64,000 nucleotides of DNA from Symsagittifera roscoffensis (Eukaryota > Xenacoelomorpha > Acoela > Convolutidae). The notes below the pieces were generated by a model. That model was given only the letters and a program-made list of their open reading frames with translations. It did not search any database and had not been told where the DNA came from. The position numbers and the translations under genes were made by a program. Every line of letters starts with the position of its first letter. Position 1 is the first letter of the stretch. Of this stretch, positions 23,885-36,200 are shown in pieces. The stretch is from NCBI RefSeq assembly GCF_963678635.1, contig NC_087065.1, positions 23,827,254 to 23,891,253 of the forward strand. The letters run 5' to 3'.

Positions 23885-26800
23885 TGATCCCATTCAAGGA
23901 TACCGATTAATGAAAAATGGAAATACAAAAAAAAACATTAATAAATTTTTTTGTAATTGCACTATATCTGCATCTATTATATTTATTATGTTAACATTCT
24001 CTGTTAATTTTTACTTCGAGTTTTTGAGAAAAGCATTCAGCCAGTGGGAACGCGTAGCAGCATTTGGTCCCTCCAGCATGTGAACCTTCCCAATTTTACA
24101 GCAGAAAAATTAAACTGTCTATAAACTAAACTAACTGAACGGAATTTCTTTCTAGTGGTTCAAAAAGAGAAAGATGCAAGAGCTATATGTACAAAAATAT
24201 TTTATCAGTTTCTTTTTACATCAGTTGTGCTTTATATTTACTTAATTAATGGCTCAACTTGTTGCAAATGAATGTTCATGCAATACTTTTTTGAAAATTT
24301 TGATTTCGTTTTTTAAAAACGGTTTTTACTCTATTTGTTTGATTCTTAAAGTTGTCGAGAATTCTGAGCATTTTTGTTTTTTATCTTATGAAGTAATTGT
24401 TAATTCAAGGTTTAATAATGGAAACATCACATCAAAAGGATGTTGCCTCGTCATCTGAAGCTATCTTTGTTCCGGCCAATACTACAAATCAACTTACGGT
24501 CTGTTATTCGTGCAGTCTCGAAGTTGCTGACAACGCTTCATATAGATGTAGAAATTGCACGCACGAGTAACCAAATGAATCTGAAATCATGCGATTCTTT
24601 TGTGAGCATTGCATCGCAATTCATATTCGGAAGCAACATGAAGTTATTGATTGTAATGGATATGAACCTGCTGTTTGCAAAGATCATAAACAAATATCAT
24701 CCTGGTTTTACGAAGATTGTAAGTGCACGTTCTGCATAAATTGTATCAACTAGCACGCAAAGCATGATTTCATCGAAGTGGACAAAAAGGCAGCAGTGTT
24801 GAAAAAAGAATTGTTTTCAGTTGTTGGCAATTTTGACGCAAATCTGAAATATCTGAATGCAAAGACAGATGAACTGAAGGAAATCATTTCAGGTTATTCT
24901 GAACAGTTAGATGTTGAACAAGAGCGGGTGAATTCTTTAATGCGAAAACTAGAGATCGAATTGAAACAGAAAATCAGTGAAAAGCGTTGCGAAGACCCCA
25001 ACAAAAGTCTGGTATCTCTGAAAGCTCGATTAGATCAAGGTACAGATGCTCAGAATAACTTAATTTTTCTTTTACAAATGTCCGATGGCAAATTAATTGA
25101 ATCATTTGAAGAGAGGAAAGCGAAAGCTTCTGCAGTTCTGGAAGATCAAAATCAGTTTCTAGTCGAAGCAAAGTCATTGGAAATTTTTTTTCAGGGTGGT
25201 TTGAATATGTTTGTTGCAATTATGGTAGAAGCTATATTGGAGAAGGTATCGATTGCAAACATTACCGAACTCAATGATGGGAGTCTAGAAAAGACCGAAA
25301 CGAAAATCTTTGTACCGGACCGGCTAGCAAATACATCCAACAACACGCTTTGGATTGGCTCCCACAATACGGGTGGATCATTGATAGATATTATTCAGGT
25401 AAGCAGAGGCGTTGTGATACGTTCATGGAAGTTGGAGAAGGTTGAAGGCAAATTGGAATTTATAATGGATGCAGATTGGGAGTCCGATCTGCAAAATTGT
25501 CCCATAGTAATTTTCCCAAGTCAGACAGCGATTTTGTCTATTTGCAAGAGGGCAAATGGTTTAATTTTAAATTAAGTTTGGTTGCTGGCAGTAAATTTAT
25601 CAGGCCTATTTTTGGAAGTGATTTTCAAAACGGAGATATATTGATTGTCGAAGACAATTCAAAGACACAACATGCATTTTATTGGAGGGCAAAAACACGG
25701 GATATTAAGTTTGATCCAGTGATCAACATTGATGCAAAGTGCTTAACACAATGCCCAAAAGCTCATCCATTTTTCAAACACACGCTGTTCAATGCCAATA
25801 CTTGTTTGAAAGTTGAAGTTATGGACTGGATTTATATTAATTTCATTGAAAAGCGTGTTAGCTATATCTACCAGAAAGTCCACGAGTTTCCTAAAATCGA
25901 TTACATTCACCCGATGTTCGAAGATCATTCTCCTTTTGTTGTGTGGTGCTCTCAGCTCAAGTGTGGAAAAGTTTTAAAGCTATGTGAAAACAGTCGTTGA
26001 ACTTTTCAGCTGGTCGGAAGAAGCCAGTCACATAAGCATTAGGCTAAACAGCGTGAACAAAACTTGCATTTTCTGTCAATTTAACTGTACCCGAAAATTA
26101 TATAGTTAAACCAGCAATGTATTTGAATTCAATGACCAATATGTTATCATGCTGATTTCAATGATATAAAAATCGTATTTTAAAGCAATGAGAGTTTCAT
26201 CTTAGCTTTCAACTTGCACAAAGCCGTTGAAGATTTCTACTTTTTTAAGGTTTATCTCTCCGCGAAACAACTCTAAATTATGTGTTTTATTTATCTGTTT
26301 GATAAAAAGTAAATACAATTAGAAAATTTTTCATATTATTTATTAACAATGAATACTATTTTTTTTCAAAAAGTTAGAAAAATGCTTTTGGAGCTTTCTA
26401 CGAAACGCGATCTCGTACAGAAGCTTAAAAATATCAGTAGTAGAAGCGTGAGCAGAGCTTGAGGGGTCCTTGCAGACATCCATGTTTTAGGATAGGGAAT
26501 AGAACATCCTGTCCGCCAGCTATGTTTTAAGATAGGGATTAGGGTTGCAATGTATTGATATAGGTCATAGGTTTCCCTATTTATTAAGTTGTTTTTTACC
26601 AAGTTTCAGATGAATTTACCAAGGTGAATTGCAAAAAGTTTTTTGCGCCCGATTTTCACTAAACTTCTGCAATTTGATGTGTTAAAGCTATGTTTTCTTT
26701 ATAACTGGGATGGTAAGTTCCAGCTGATAAATCTCAGAAAATTGAATTTTCATTTGACATGCCTTGCCGTTGGAAAAACCAAACAAAAACTTTTTCTAAT

Positions 26801-28980
26801 TGTAAGTTTCAGATGGTAAGTTTCGACAAAAATGAAGTTTCGATTAAGACTATGCAAGTGTGATCTAATATATCTTAAATTAGTTTTTTCAAAAAACCCA
26901 TTTAATACTTTTTTCATCCTAGTTTGACAGCTCCCTACGGTTGATTTAATTGACATCCCTTTTAATTTTTTCCCCAGGTTATCTGAAGAAAAGATCACAG
27001 CTCCCTTCAACTAATTTTTTGTAAGATTTTTTTGTATTTCTTCCCATAATGATCATATGATTTTATGACAGATGCATATTAGTTAGCAGTTCTGAACGGA
27101 GTTAATTCCAAGTTTTAATTTAAAAATAAAGTTTATTCTATCAAAACTGCTTGATTTTTTATTGGCAGCTATAATTATTAGCTAAGAATATTAGCTAATC
27201 CCTAAATACTTGCAAAAAGATGCAGTTTAAACGTTTTCATGAGTGATAGAAAGTGGTTGGTTTAAATTGGAAGCACTTAATTCTACTTTCAGTTGCACTG
27301 TTTTGTCTAAGTTCAAGGAAAGTTTATTGGCATTTAACCAATTACTTATATAACTCAAATAGTTCTGAACTTCTAAAGCTGTGCATCCTAGTGAATTTGT
27401 ATCGTCTGTGAAGAGAAACACCTGAGTGTTTTTACATGCACTAGGAAGATCGTTTCTATAGATAAGAAACAGGAACAACAGAGGATCTAAAATTGAGCCC
27501 TATGGCACAACGCAAACATTGTGTTTCCAGGAAAAACTTTTACCAGACATTTATATACGCTGTTGGCGATTACTTAGATAATTGCTCAACCAGTCTGATG
27601 CTTTGCTTTTCATTCAGTAAACGTTCAATTTTTTATTTAATATCTTCGGATCAATAGTCTCGAGCGCTTTCTTGATATCCCAGAAAAAACTGATTTTTTC
27701 GCCCCTTTTTTCATGTCTTAATCTTTTAGTTACCTCAACTAAGGCATCAATAGTACTGTGCTTAGTTCTGAATCCAAACTCTTATAGAACAAATTGATTT
27801 TCTCGAAATATGCTTATACTCTATTGTAGATTACTCGCTCATAAAACTTACTCAAAGCATTCAGTATTGCCATTGCACGATAGTTGTTTTCATCGTTCTT
27901 TGAATCATCTTTGTGTAATGGCAAAACTTTGGCTTTTGCTAATTCATTTGAAAATTTGCCTTCTTGAAATAATAGGTTAATTAATATCGAGAGAATCGCC
28001 GAAATTACTGAGGTTGCCAATTTGAATATTTGGTTGCTTATATTGTCATCGCCAAGTTTCTAGAAAAAGAAATTTTTATTCCAGGAAGGTACACTGGACT
28101 CTGATAATTCATATTTTTTGTATAGTTAAAACCATTCTTACAAAAAAATTATTGAGTTTTTCCACGGCAGTCGAAAGTGAAGGATGCTCGGTGAGAATGC
28201 AACATGAGGAAAGACTGGGTACTGATAATGAACTCGATTGTTTTCCTTTGAGCTCATTGAGCAGTTTGAAAGTTTGTCTGTGGGTCTCTGATACATTTAT
28301 TAAATTTTTTGAAATAAAATGTCTTTTGCAGTTTTTCTTTTTCTAACTGTTGCCTCGCTCGCTTAAATTGGTTTGGTTTATTCGTATCGTTTTTATCACA
28401 AACCCAATTTTTTTGTACTTTATTTCTCTAGTTTTTCAAGTTTTTTACTCGATTTGTATAGCATGGAGCTAGTTTTGTTCTTTACAATTTCGCTACATTT
28501 TAGGTGCATATTCATTGAGTGTGTTTTGAGAAAGCAGATGAAATTTGTCAAAATTTTCATTAGTATTCGATATTTTGAAATCATTAAATCGATGATTGAG
28601 CAAACATAGGAACTTTTCAACTAGGTCGGAGGATTTCGAAAAGGACATATCTCGGACATTTTCAAGGCCTTCTTCCAATTTTTGTTTTATTGGAAAACTG
28701 AAACTAACACGATAAGGATCAGAACAATTTTGGTGTTCGAGAACATGTACATTTGCATTGTCTACATCTCTCACTGAAAAATGATCGAGACAAGTTTTTG
28801 TTGTTGATTACACTCGGGCTGCCTCTTTGACAAGAGAGTCAAAACCATATGAGTTGAACGTGTTTGTGTAATTGGCACTTATCCAATTGGTTTTTAACTA
28901 TCTATATTGAAATCTCCGCATACAGTCTGTGGTATTTGACATGATGTGAACTCGAGAAAGCTATCTAAATTTACAAAAAA
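23885..28980. repeat. Tandem segmental duplication, copy 2
   Basis: Second copy of 18610-23868, diverged by scattered substitutions and small indels. The left junction falls just before the 'caaggataccgatta' block shared with copy 1. The right edge is inside the LINE endonuclease region, and LINE sequence continues uninterrupted beyond it. Confidence 0.9.
24418..26170 (+). pseudogene. B-box protein gene copy 2, disabled
   Basis: Clear tandem duplicate of the 590-aa gene. Lesions visible: GAA to TAA at 24568-24570 (codon 51), AAG to TAG at 24751-24753 (codon 112), TGC to TAC at about 24709 (zinc ligand C98 to Tyr), a 1-bp deletion near 25515 and a deletion near 25990 leading to TGA at 25998-26000. 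Two long open stretches remain (24778-25575 and about 25515-26000), encoding the coiled coil and most of the C-terminal domain. The upstream flank is preserved. A truncated product from the internal Met at 24778 is conceivable but unsupported. Confidence 0.9.
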
Positions 28981-30267
28981 ATAGTTAATTATTTGTTCTT
29001 GGAGGGTTATTTATTACAGTTATGACAAATTGGAAACCTAGGTTTGAGATTTTCTTCGCTAAAGCCTCTTCAAAAACTATCGGCAATTCTTTAAAATTGA
29101 TCCACTTCACGGCTTGAATCATTTCAACTCTACCTCGCAATTCATGAGACTTCACTCTGCGTTAGAATCGTCTTGAGTACCTAACAAGGTTTCAGTGATA
29201 CATAATGTTGACGGCGGAGATTCAAGACAATATATAAGTGCTTCCAAGTCTTCAACATACTTCTTCAGGGGCGTAGCGTTAATGAGTAGCACAGCAATTA
29301 CAGCAGATGTTTTTTTTCATCGGATCCTTTTTCAACTGAAAAGGGAGTTCCTCTGTGGGGGGATGAGTTTCTAGCAACTTAAACAACAGGTTAAATAGCA
29401 CTAACAATGGCTGGTACAAGAGCATTTATTAAGTCATTAGCTAGATTACTTTGATTTGTTTCTTCAAGTGGCGAGAGCATGAACTTTCTTTTTGGTCTCA
29501 AAACGCTTTTCTGATTCAGGTTTTCTTTGCAGCGTAAGTGGTAGTCAGGGAATTCCAGTTATTTAGGCGCACGTTCGATGATTTACGGTAGTGTCCGCTT
29601 CCATTAATGTTTTTTTTCGGATATTTGTCTTCTACGCTACTCTGGGGGAGAAGATTTGAACTCATTGCTGGACTTCTTTTGAACGGGGTCTTGTGAGAAG
29701 CTATTGGAGTTACGGGCGTATACGTTTTGTTTGTATGTGTAACCTGGTAATACCAATTGTCTAGCTTCTTGTTTTATTTTTTCGGTCTCTTGGGGCTTTC
29801 CTCTCGGGGCATTCCTCGATCATGATAGGAACATTTCTCAGATTTTTAACATTTTTCAGCCATCCTTTCCTTCTCAACAATATATCTTTATCCGCATGAA
29901 TTATGAATTTAATGATCATAATAACAGGCGGCTATAGTGTTGACGCTAAGATTGACTTTCAGATAGTGACGCATCAAATTGATTACTTCACTATAGTCAC
30001 GGTTTACAAAAAGTAAGCAAAGCTGTCTCGAATATTTCACTACTTCTACAACCCGTCAGCATACTTCGTGTATATCGTTTGATTTTTCAATAACTTTCTT
30101 TCTTAATTGACATTGTTCGTTTTCTAGAACTGCTATTTCCGTTGCTGAAGTTCGATTACTTCAATAAATTTTTGGAAAAGAAGACTCTGTGACTCTCCTT
30201 CGATTCCGGTTTTAATTGATTCTTTGATATGATTGATTTGTGATATAACATCATTTATATCTTCCAT
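27190..30267 (-). mobile_element. LINE with ORF1, endonuclease and RT remnants (parent copy)
   Basis: Minus strand, 5' to 3'. ORF1-like start at 30267 with 'MEDINDVISQINHIKESIK' (coiled coil), then about 29880-29750 'ILLRRKGWLKNVKNLRNVP' and 'ERKAPRDRK', which resemble the RNA-binding C-terminal part of LINE ORF1 proteins. The endonuclease begins at about 29310 with 'INATPLKKYVEDLEALIY' and 'STLCITETLLG' (family: P.iicitETWL), continuing to 'FNIDTLK'-like and 'LDHF' blocks near 28.8 kb. RT follows at about 28020-27227 with 'FLFTDDTN' in place of FADDTN. Many frameshifts and stops. Part of it (27.19-28.98 kb) lies inside the segmental duplication. The rest is unique. Confidence 0.82.
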
Positions 30268-32971
30268 CTCTGAAACTATTTAATAAGTTTATCACAACAA
30301 TTAGGCTGGTTTTTGCTGAATTTGGACAGAAGCTGCAAACGAGTACTGATAGCGTTGCTAGGTTCTCTATTCATAACAATACTGCGATATGCCTGGTGGA
30401 GCAATTACTGATTGGAAAACCATTCATACCAATCATACGAGTGACTTGGCAGCGCTCACTCCAGTTCATTTTCTTTTTCTATTCGTCGATCAATTATCCC
30501 TCTATCGTAGATTTCCAGCGGAGATCATTTTTACTGTTTGAAGAAAGAGTATCCAAGATCACAAGCGTACACCGGTTTTATATGGGACAAATCAATTTGG
30601 TTTAATATGTTTAAGACGGCTCTAGAAGTAGAAACGTACTTCGCAAAAGATAGAATTATAAGAACAGCAACGTTAAAACTTCAACCGGAACTTACAAGAG
30701 GCCGTTGATAAAGTGGGTGTTTTTTTTTACTCCTTGAGTCTTCCAGAAAAAACAGGCCGGCTATATTGGCTCCAGCAGCCAAAATGAACCTGAAAAAATA
30801 ATTTTTTATGAACGGATGTTACATACCAACTGACAAAAAATGAAACCTTGAGCTCAAGTTCAAAAGGTATTTTATCTGTGCCCTTTTTGAACAAGTAGTT
30901 CAAAATTAAAAAATGTTCCAAAATTGCCTATTTGGGAGCACTAACGCACATTGTTTTTGTCGTTGAGGCGTCAGCCTTGAATGATTCCATCTTATTACTC
31001 ACTTTTTATTGCACTGAGGAAAATTCTTTGGTCATTATTTTGTTTGAAAATTTGTTGCCTTTCATATGCATAACATTTAAGGGTAAAGTTTTGAAAAAGG
31101 CTGAAACAAAATTTTCATTTGTTTTGTTGAAAATTTCTTAGTTTTAAAGCATCTATTGAAAACTTTTTCCCACAATTTACTACATGGATGTTTAAGGAAA
31201 TTGGAATATCCAGAGCTTGGCGTTCATCCGAATAATCTTCTTGACGATATTTAAGGATATACGGCCCTCTATTGTAACATCATAGATATAATAATACAGG
31301 GCCTGTGAATATGAAAAATATACGTTTCTTTGGAAGATCAATGAAGTTCAAATGAACTTGTTAAAAATAGGTTGACTCATGGCTTTGTTGAATTTGACTT
31401 ATTTGGTGTGATATTTTACTGAACGCCTCTCGGTTTTAATTTATATCGGCCAAAAATTTTTTAGGCTATGAAATTTGTTGTGGATGACACTGCGAGGAAA
31501 ATTTTTATTGAAAACGTACTTGTTTTCTTTCATATTACTAATAGTAATGAACGTATTGATTAATTTTTCATAAGTTTTGGTAATTTTTTTATTTGTTCTT
31601 TTTCAGGGAAAAGTCTTAAAATGTTGTAATAACTACAGATGTGCATTCATACTATTAATGCATTAATGAATGCACTTAGGTATATATGCACTTTTTGAGT
31701 GTAATTGAAGTTCATCTGCTGAATTTACATAAATAGGCTTCCCGACATACGAACGTTTGAATACCGCGAAAAAGCATGAACGACTTCTAGTTTCGAAAGA
31801 GGATTTTTTTTCGAAAGTGGACTTCCCAGCCGAATAAAAACTTTGTATTGATCCAGTTTTCTTAAATTGGGTTAATTTTGTCAACAAAATACCAATCATA
31901 AAATTTTCTTGAAATTCAAAGAGCTTTATGGGCATATGTTTTTTCTTCAAATTTCGAAATAAGATTTTTTTTCAAAAAAAACAACAGGTCAGTTTTTTTC
32001 TCTCTTCCCTTCCATTCATTACTATTTTCCAATTGTCAGTTGGCTATGTTTAGTTTTTGCAGCTTTTGTTTCAATTTCTCTGTGGATTTTTTGTCAAAAT
32101 ATCGATGAACCTTCTGACAATAAATTTTGAATCCTTTCTCTTCGTTTTATTTTTGTTCTTCTCATCTCGCTCATTTCTTTTGGTCTGCAAAAGTTTCCGA
32201 TATCTACATTATAAGTGTGATCTACAGCTACTGATAATATCTCATATATCCGTTAATCGGTGCTGATTTTTTCAAAAAAAAAGTAACAAGAACTAGGACT
32301 TATAATCCTAATTGTCTCGTAATATTACGATTTAATCAGCTTTGCCTTTCCCAGAAGTCATTCCATCCGAATTCAAAACCTTAAGTAAAAATGGAGAGCG
32401 AATTATTATTGGGAAAAGTTAAGTTTCTGATTTTGTTGCTAAAATTGAATGTTAAGTGGATCGGAATCGGATCCACTAAAATCGGATCCACTTGTAGTCT
32501 GAATCGGAGCAACTACAATTCCTTTTTAATTTTTTCCCCAGGGTTTAACTAGATTCATGAATGATGATACGATTCTTGCTATTGTGGTAACAATGAAACA
32601 CAGAAAAGCGAGAATGAGTGTTTTTATAAATAAGAGCTAAGTGGTAGTGGTCAATTTGCGGTTATAATAGGCCTAATGTTGGTATGTGTTTTTCTAACCT
32701 CATATCTAATTTGAGCTGCTGAATTTCGAAAATTTTGCTCAGTTTTGCTGTTTTCAGATCACATTGAGCTGAGCGATACTAGATTATATCGATATTACGC
32801 TGCATTATCAAAGCTGTTTTCGATAGCTTTTTCGAAGATCCAAAAGATTACCCATTCTGAGTTTATCTTTGGAGAAATCTGCTGCTCGGTTATCCGGAGT
32901 TTAAATATTTACACAGTTGTTGACATATTGACCTTTCTTGTTTTTGTCTTTGATATATTTTTTGCTTGACA
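30268..32971. other. Intergenic region upstream of HMG-CoA synthase
   Basis: AT-rich spacer. A small tandem repeat of 'ggatccactaaaatcgga' type lies at about 32457-32510. A splice-acceptor-like 'ttttgctgttttcag' ends near 32757 and could belong to a 5' untranslated intron of the following gene. Open frames here (for example 30396-30605, 32057-32266) lack protein character. No promoter element can be named with confidence. Confidence 0.4.
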
Positions 32972-33281
32972 ATGAGTAGTGAATCTGGCGCTGTAGTAAA
33001 TGGTGACATCCATAGTAGTGGCAGTTATGGCTCTGGAAATAGTGGATCATGGCCGGATGATGTTGGCATTATAGCTATGGAGCTCTATGTCCCGAATCTG
33101 TTTGTGGATCAAAGTGAACTTGAGTTGTTTGACGGAGGAGGCCAAGGTAGTAGTAAGGCCAAGTCCTTTGTGGGCAAATATACTGTGGGTTTGGGTCAAC
33201 AGCAGATGGGCTTTGTGGCTGATAATGAAGATGTGAATTCGCTTGCACTTACAGCTGTGAGCAGGCTGTTCAAGAGACAAG
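32972..33281 (+). CDS. HMGCS1: HMG-CoA synthase exon 1
   Basis: 103 codons plus one base. Starts at the only sensible ATG ahead of '[13 protein letters not shown]'. Ends ...AGACAAG|GCGAGT, a GC donor. The nearby GT (four bases on) would break the frame with exon 2. Confidence 0.93.
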
Positions 33282-36200
33282 GCGAGTAATTGGTATTCAT
33301 ATGCCCAAATCTTAAGCATCAGACAGAATTTAATAATCTAGAGAAAGCACAAGGACCGAAATAAATTTTCAATTTAGGGCACGGGGAGTCGTAAAAAGCG
33401 ATTTTTTGCTGAGCACTATTCCAGATGTTATATAGCCTCAGGGGCGGATTTAGAGGGGGGGGTGGGGGTGGGGTGGGGCAGACGCCTCTTTCTCTTAAGG
33501 GATTCGACCCCTGCCGACCCAAAGGGTCCCCCCTTTGATACTTTTTCAGAAAACCATTTTTGGCCGACCGACACTAAAATAAATTTTTCTAAAGGCGTCT
33601 TTGGCGCCAATATATACGAACTTTGAGGGGGAGCGCGCGCCAAAAAAACGCGATTTTTTTGTCAAAATTTTTCAAAAAGTGCCCAAAAACGGCTTTTTTA
33701 AACTGTTTTTCAAAAATTTGCCTGCGGCGCAGAAAATTTAGCCAAATAGGTGCAAAATAGTGCTTTAGGAGAGCTCGAAAAATCAATTTGGTCGACCTAA
33801 AAAAAAGGTCGTCAAAATTTTTTGAAAATCCGCCCCCCCCCCCCCCCCCTCGAGAAAATCCTAGATCCGCCCCTGTATAGCCTGCCGACTTTCGTATTCC
33901 AATTAGTTGAAATTAAATATTTCTTTAAAAAAAGCTCAATCAACATTTTTTTTCATGAATTATCTGTTTACCTTTCTTCTGTTGCGATTTCTTCAGTGTG
34001 CTTTTTTAAATTTAGTATAATCAATTGATTTTTATTTTCTACTGATAAATGCGTGTTATGAATACAGGTTTTTCGCCTCGTGACTTCGGACGGCTGGAGG
34101 TGGGCACTGAGTCTATTCTGGATAGAAGCAAGAGTGTGAAGACTGTGTTGATGCAACTATTCGAACAGGGGGAGGGGGAGGGGGAGGGGCACACAGACCT
34201 TGAGGGCGTTGATAGTGTGAATGCTTGTTATGGGGCCACAGCTGCACTCTTCAACACGGCCCAGTGGGTGAGTTGAGTAAAGGAACATAAGCATTCTTGG
34301 GAGCATATTTGTAGTCACAATTTCCTGAATACTCAATCGCTGGTCCCCTTAGGTAGAGAGCAGCAGTTGGGATGGAAGATTAGGTCTGGTGGTGGGGGCG
34401 GACATAGCAGTCTACGCACAGGGAGCAGCCAGACCCACTGGGGGAGCGGGGGCCATAGCCATGGTGGTGGGGCCACACGCCGCACTAGTGCTTGACAGAG
34501 GTAATCAATCAATCAATCTTAATACAGGGGTACCGCAGGGCTCCGTTCTTGGCCCTCTTCTTTCTCTTATTTACATTAATGACCTGCTTCTTTCAGCCAC
34601 TGATTCATATGTCTTTCTTTTTGCTGATGATACAAATGTGGCATGTAAAAGCTTGTGCTTTGATCTATTTCAAAAAGATTTAACGAATGTTTCCAAATGG
34701 TTGTGCAAAAAAAATTAGCTTTCAACTCAGATAAAAACAACTTAAAAAATTTTTGATAGAAATGGATGTGCTTCTACTCTTCAAATTCACCAAGCTGTAA
34801 TTATGTATGAGTCGAAGCCATTCTGTAAAATTCTGGGTGCTGTACTGGATAACAAATTGTTGCTTGTGTTTCATATTCAAAAAATTAAAACGAAACTAGG
34901 GCATAATTTGCTTGTGTTTTAGGTACCAGTTTTTCTCTTTTGAACCAAATTTATACGTTGCAGCGAAAAATAGTTCGAATTGTTTTTTTCAAGAGGAAGT
35001 ATGATAGTATAACACAATCCTAACGGTACATGAACTTTTCATATACGATATATTGAAGTTTTGCCTTCGATCTTTAAATCATAGACACCAAAGGTTTTTC
35101 TTAAATTCAATGTTTTCAGCGAAAAATTTTGCATTTACAACCAGTAATCTGAATAAGTCTGAATCATGCTCTCTAACTAATAGAGGTACAAAATTGCTGA
35201 AGATATTTAGCCATAACAATCTGTTGCCTGGAAAAATTTGTGAAATGACCAAAAATTAAGCAACAAATTTTGTTCACAATTTTTAAAAAATTTTACTTGG
35301 AAGTAATGATTCAGTATATTCCATTTTCAATCAACTTTTTATATGTTTTTGTATTTTGAACCCAGTGGCTAAATGCTATCAAAGCACTCTGTCAAGCTTG
35401 CTATTTTTGTCCAAAAAATTGCCCAAATCCTTCTAGTTTTCGAGATATCGTCCTTTTTCTTTTTCGGAAATTTTGTTTTTGATTCCTTCTTACTGGTGTT
35501 AAATTATATGGGATTAGTAATCGCGTAAAATCAGTGAAAATCAAACCGTATTTGGCTTCTTTGTGATTTTCTTGGTATAATTATTTTTAAAAATTCCCGT
35601 TTTCTTTTCTTATTTTAATTAAGTTTGTCATATATCTGTGTTCGGATAGACTCTCGATAGGTACGTATTGTTTTTTTAGCCTATCCACTCCATTCTGGTA
35701 TTTTGTACAACATTTAAAATGAGTTGCCTAAAAAAAGATGTAAAAATTAATGTTGTCTACTTATACTATTATTGAGAAATTCTTTCTCTTTCTTTCTTAA
35801 GCTTGTTAAACTAATATAAACAAATCAAATCTATATTTGTCAAAATGGGGTCTGTATACTGATTTGGAATAGCTCAGACCATCAATTTGGTCGACTAAAA
35901 ATTGCCGAGCGCATTCTCGTATTTGAGAAGTGTTCACTGGATGATCTTTTTGTTGGGTGATAAAAAAGTTGCTTATTTGTAAAAAATTATTTAGGCAAAA
36001 AAATGAACCGAATTTATTTTATTGCAGAAATATATTTAAAAGATGTTGATTTTCATATAATAGGCTGACAGAATCAGTAAAAGTGTTGGATGGTTTTCGA
36101 TGTTTTAGACTGGTTCATTATCTGATGTTTCTGATCGTTTGTGCAGGTCTAAGGGGCACTGAGATGCGCCACGTGTATGACTTCTACAAGCCCAGACTGG

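Noticed and set aside
32057-32266. Phe/Leu-rich open frame resembling membrane segments
   Set aside because: Composition is explained by T-rich DNA, and there is no supporting context.
33319-33786. Minus-strand frames with proline runs in HMG-CoA synthase intron 1
   Set aside because: They lie within the hAT-like MITE, and the prolines come from its G/C homopolymer runs.
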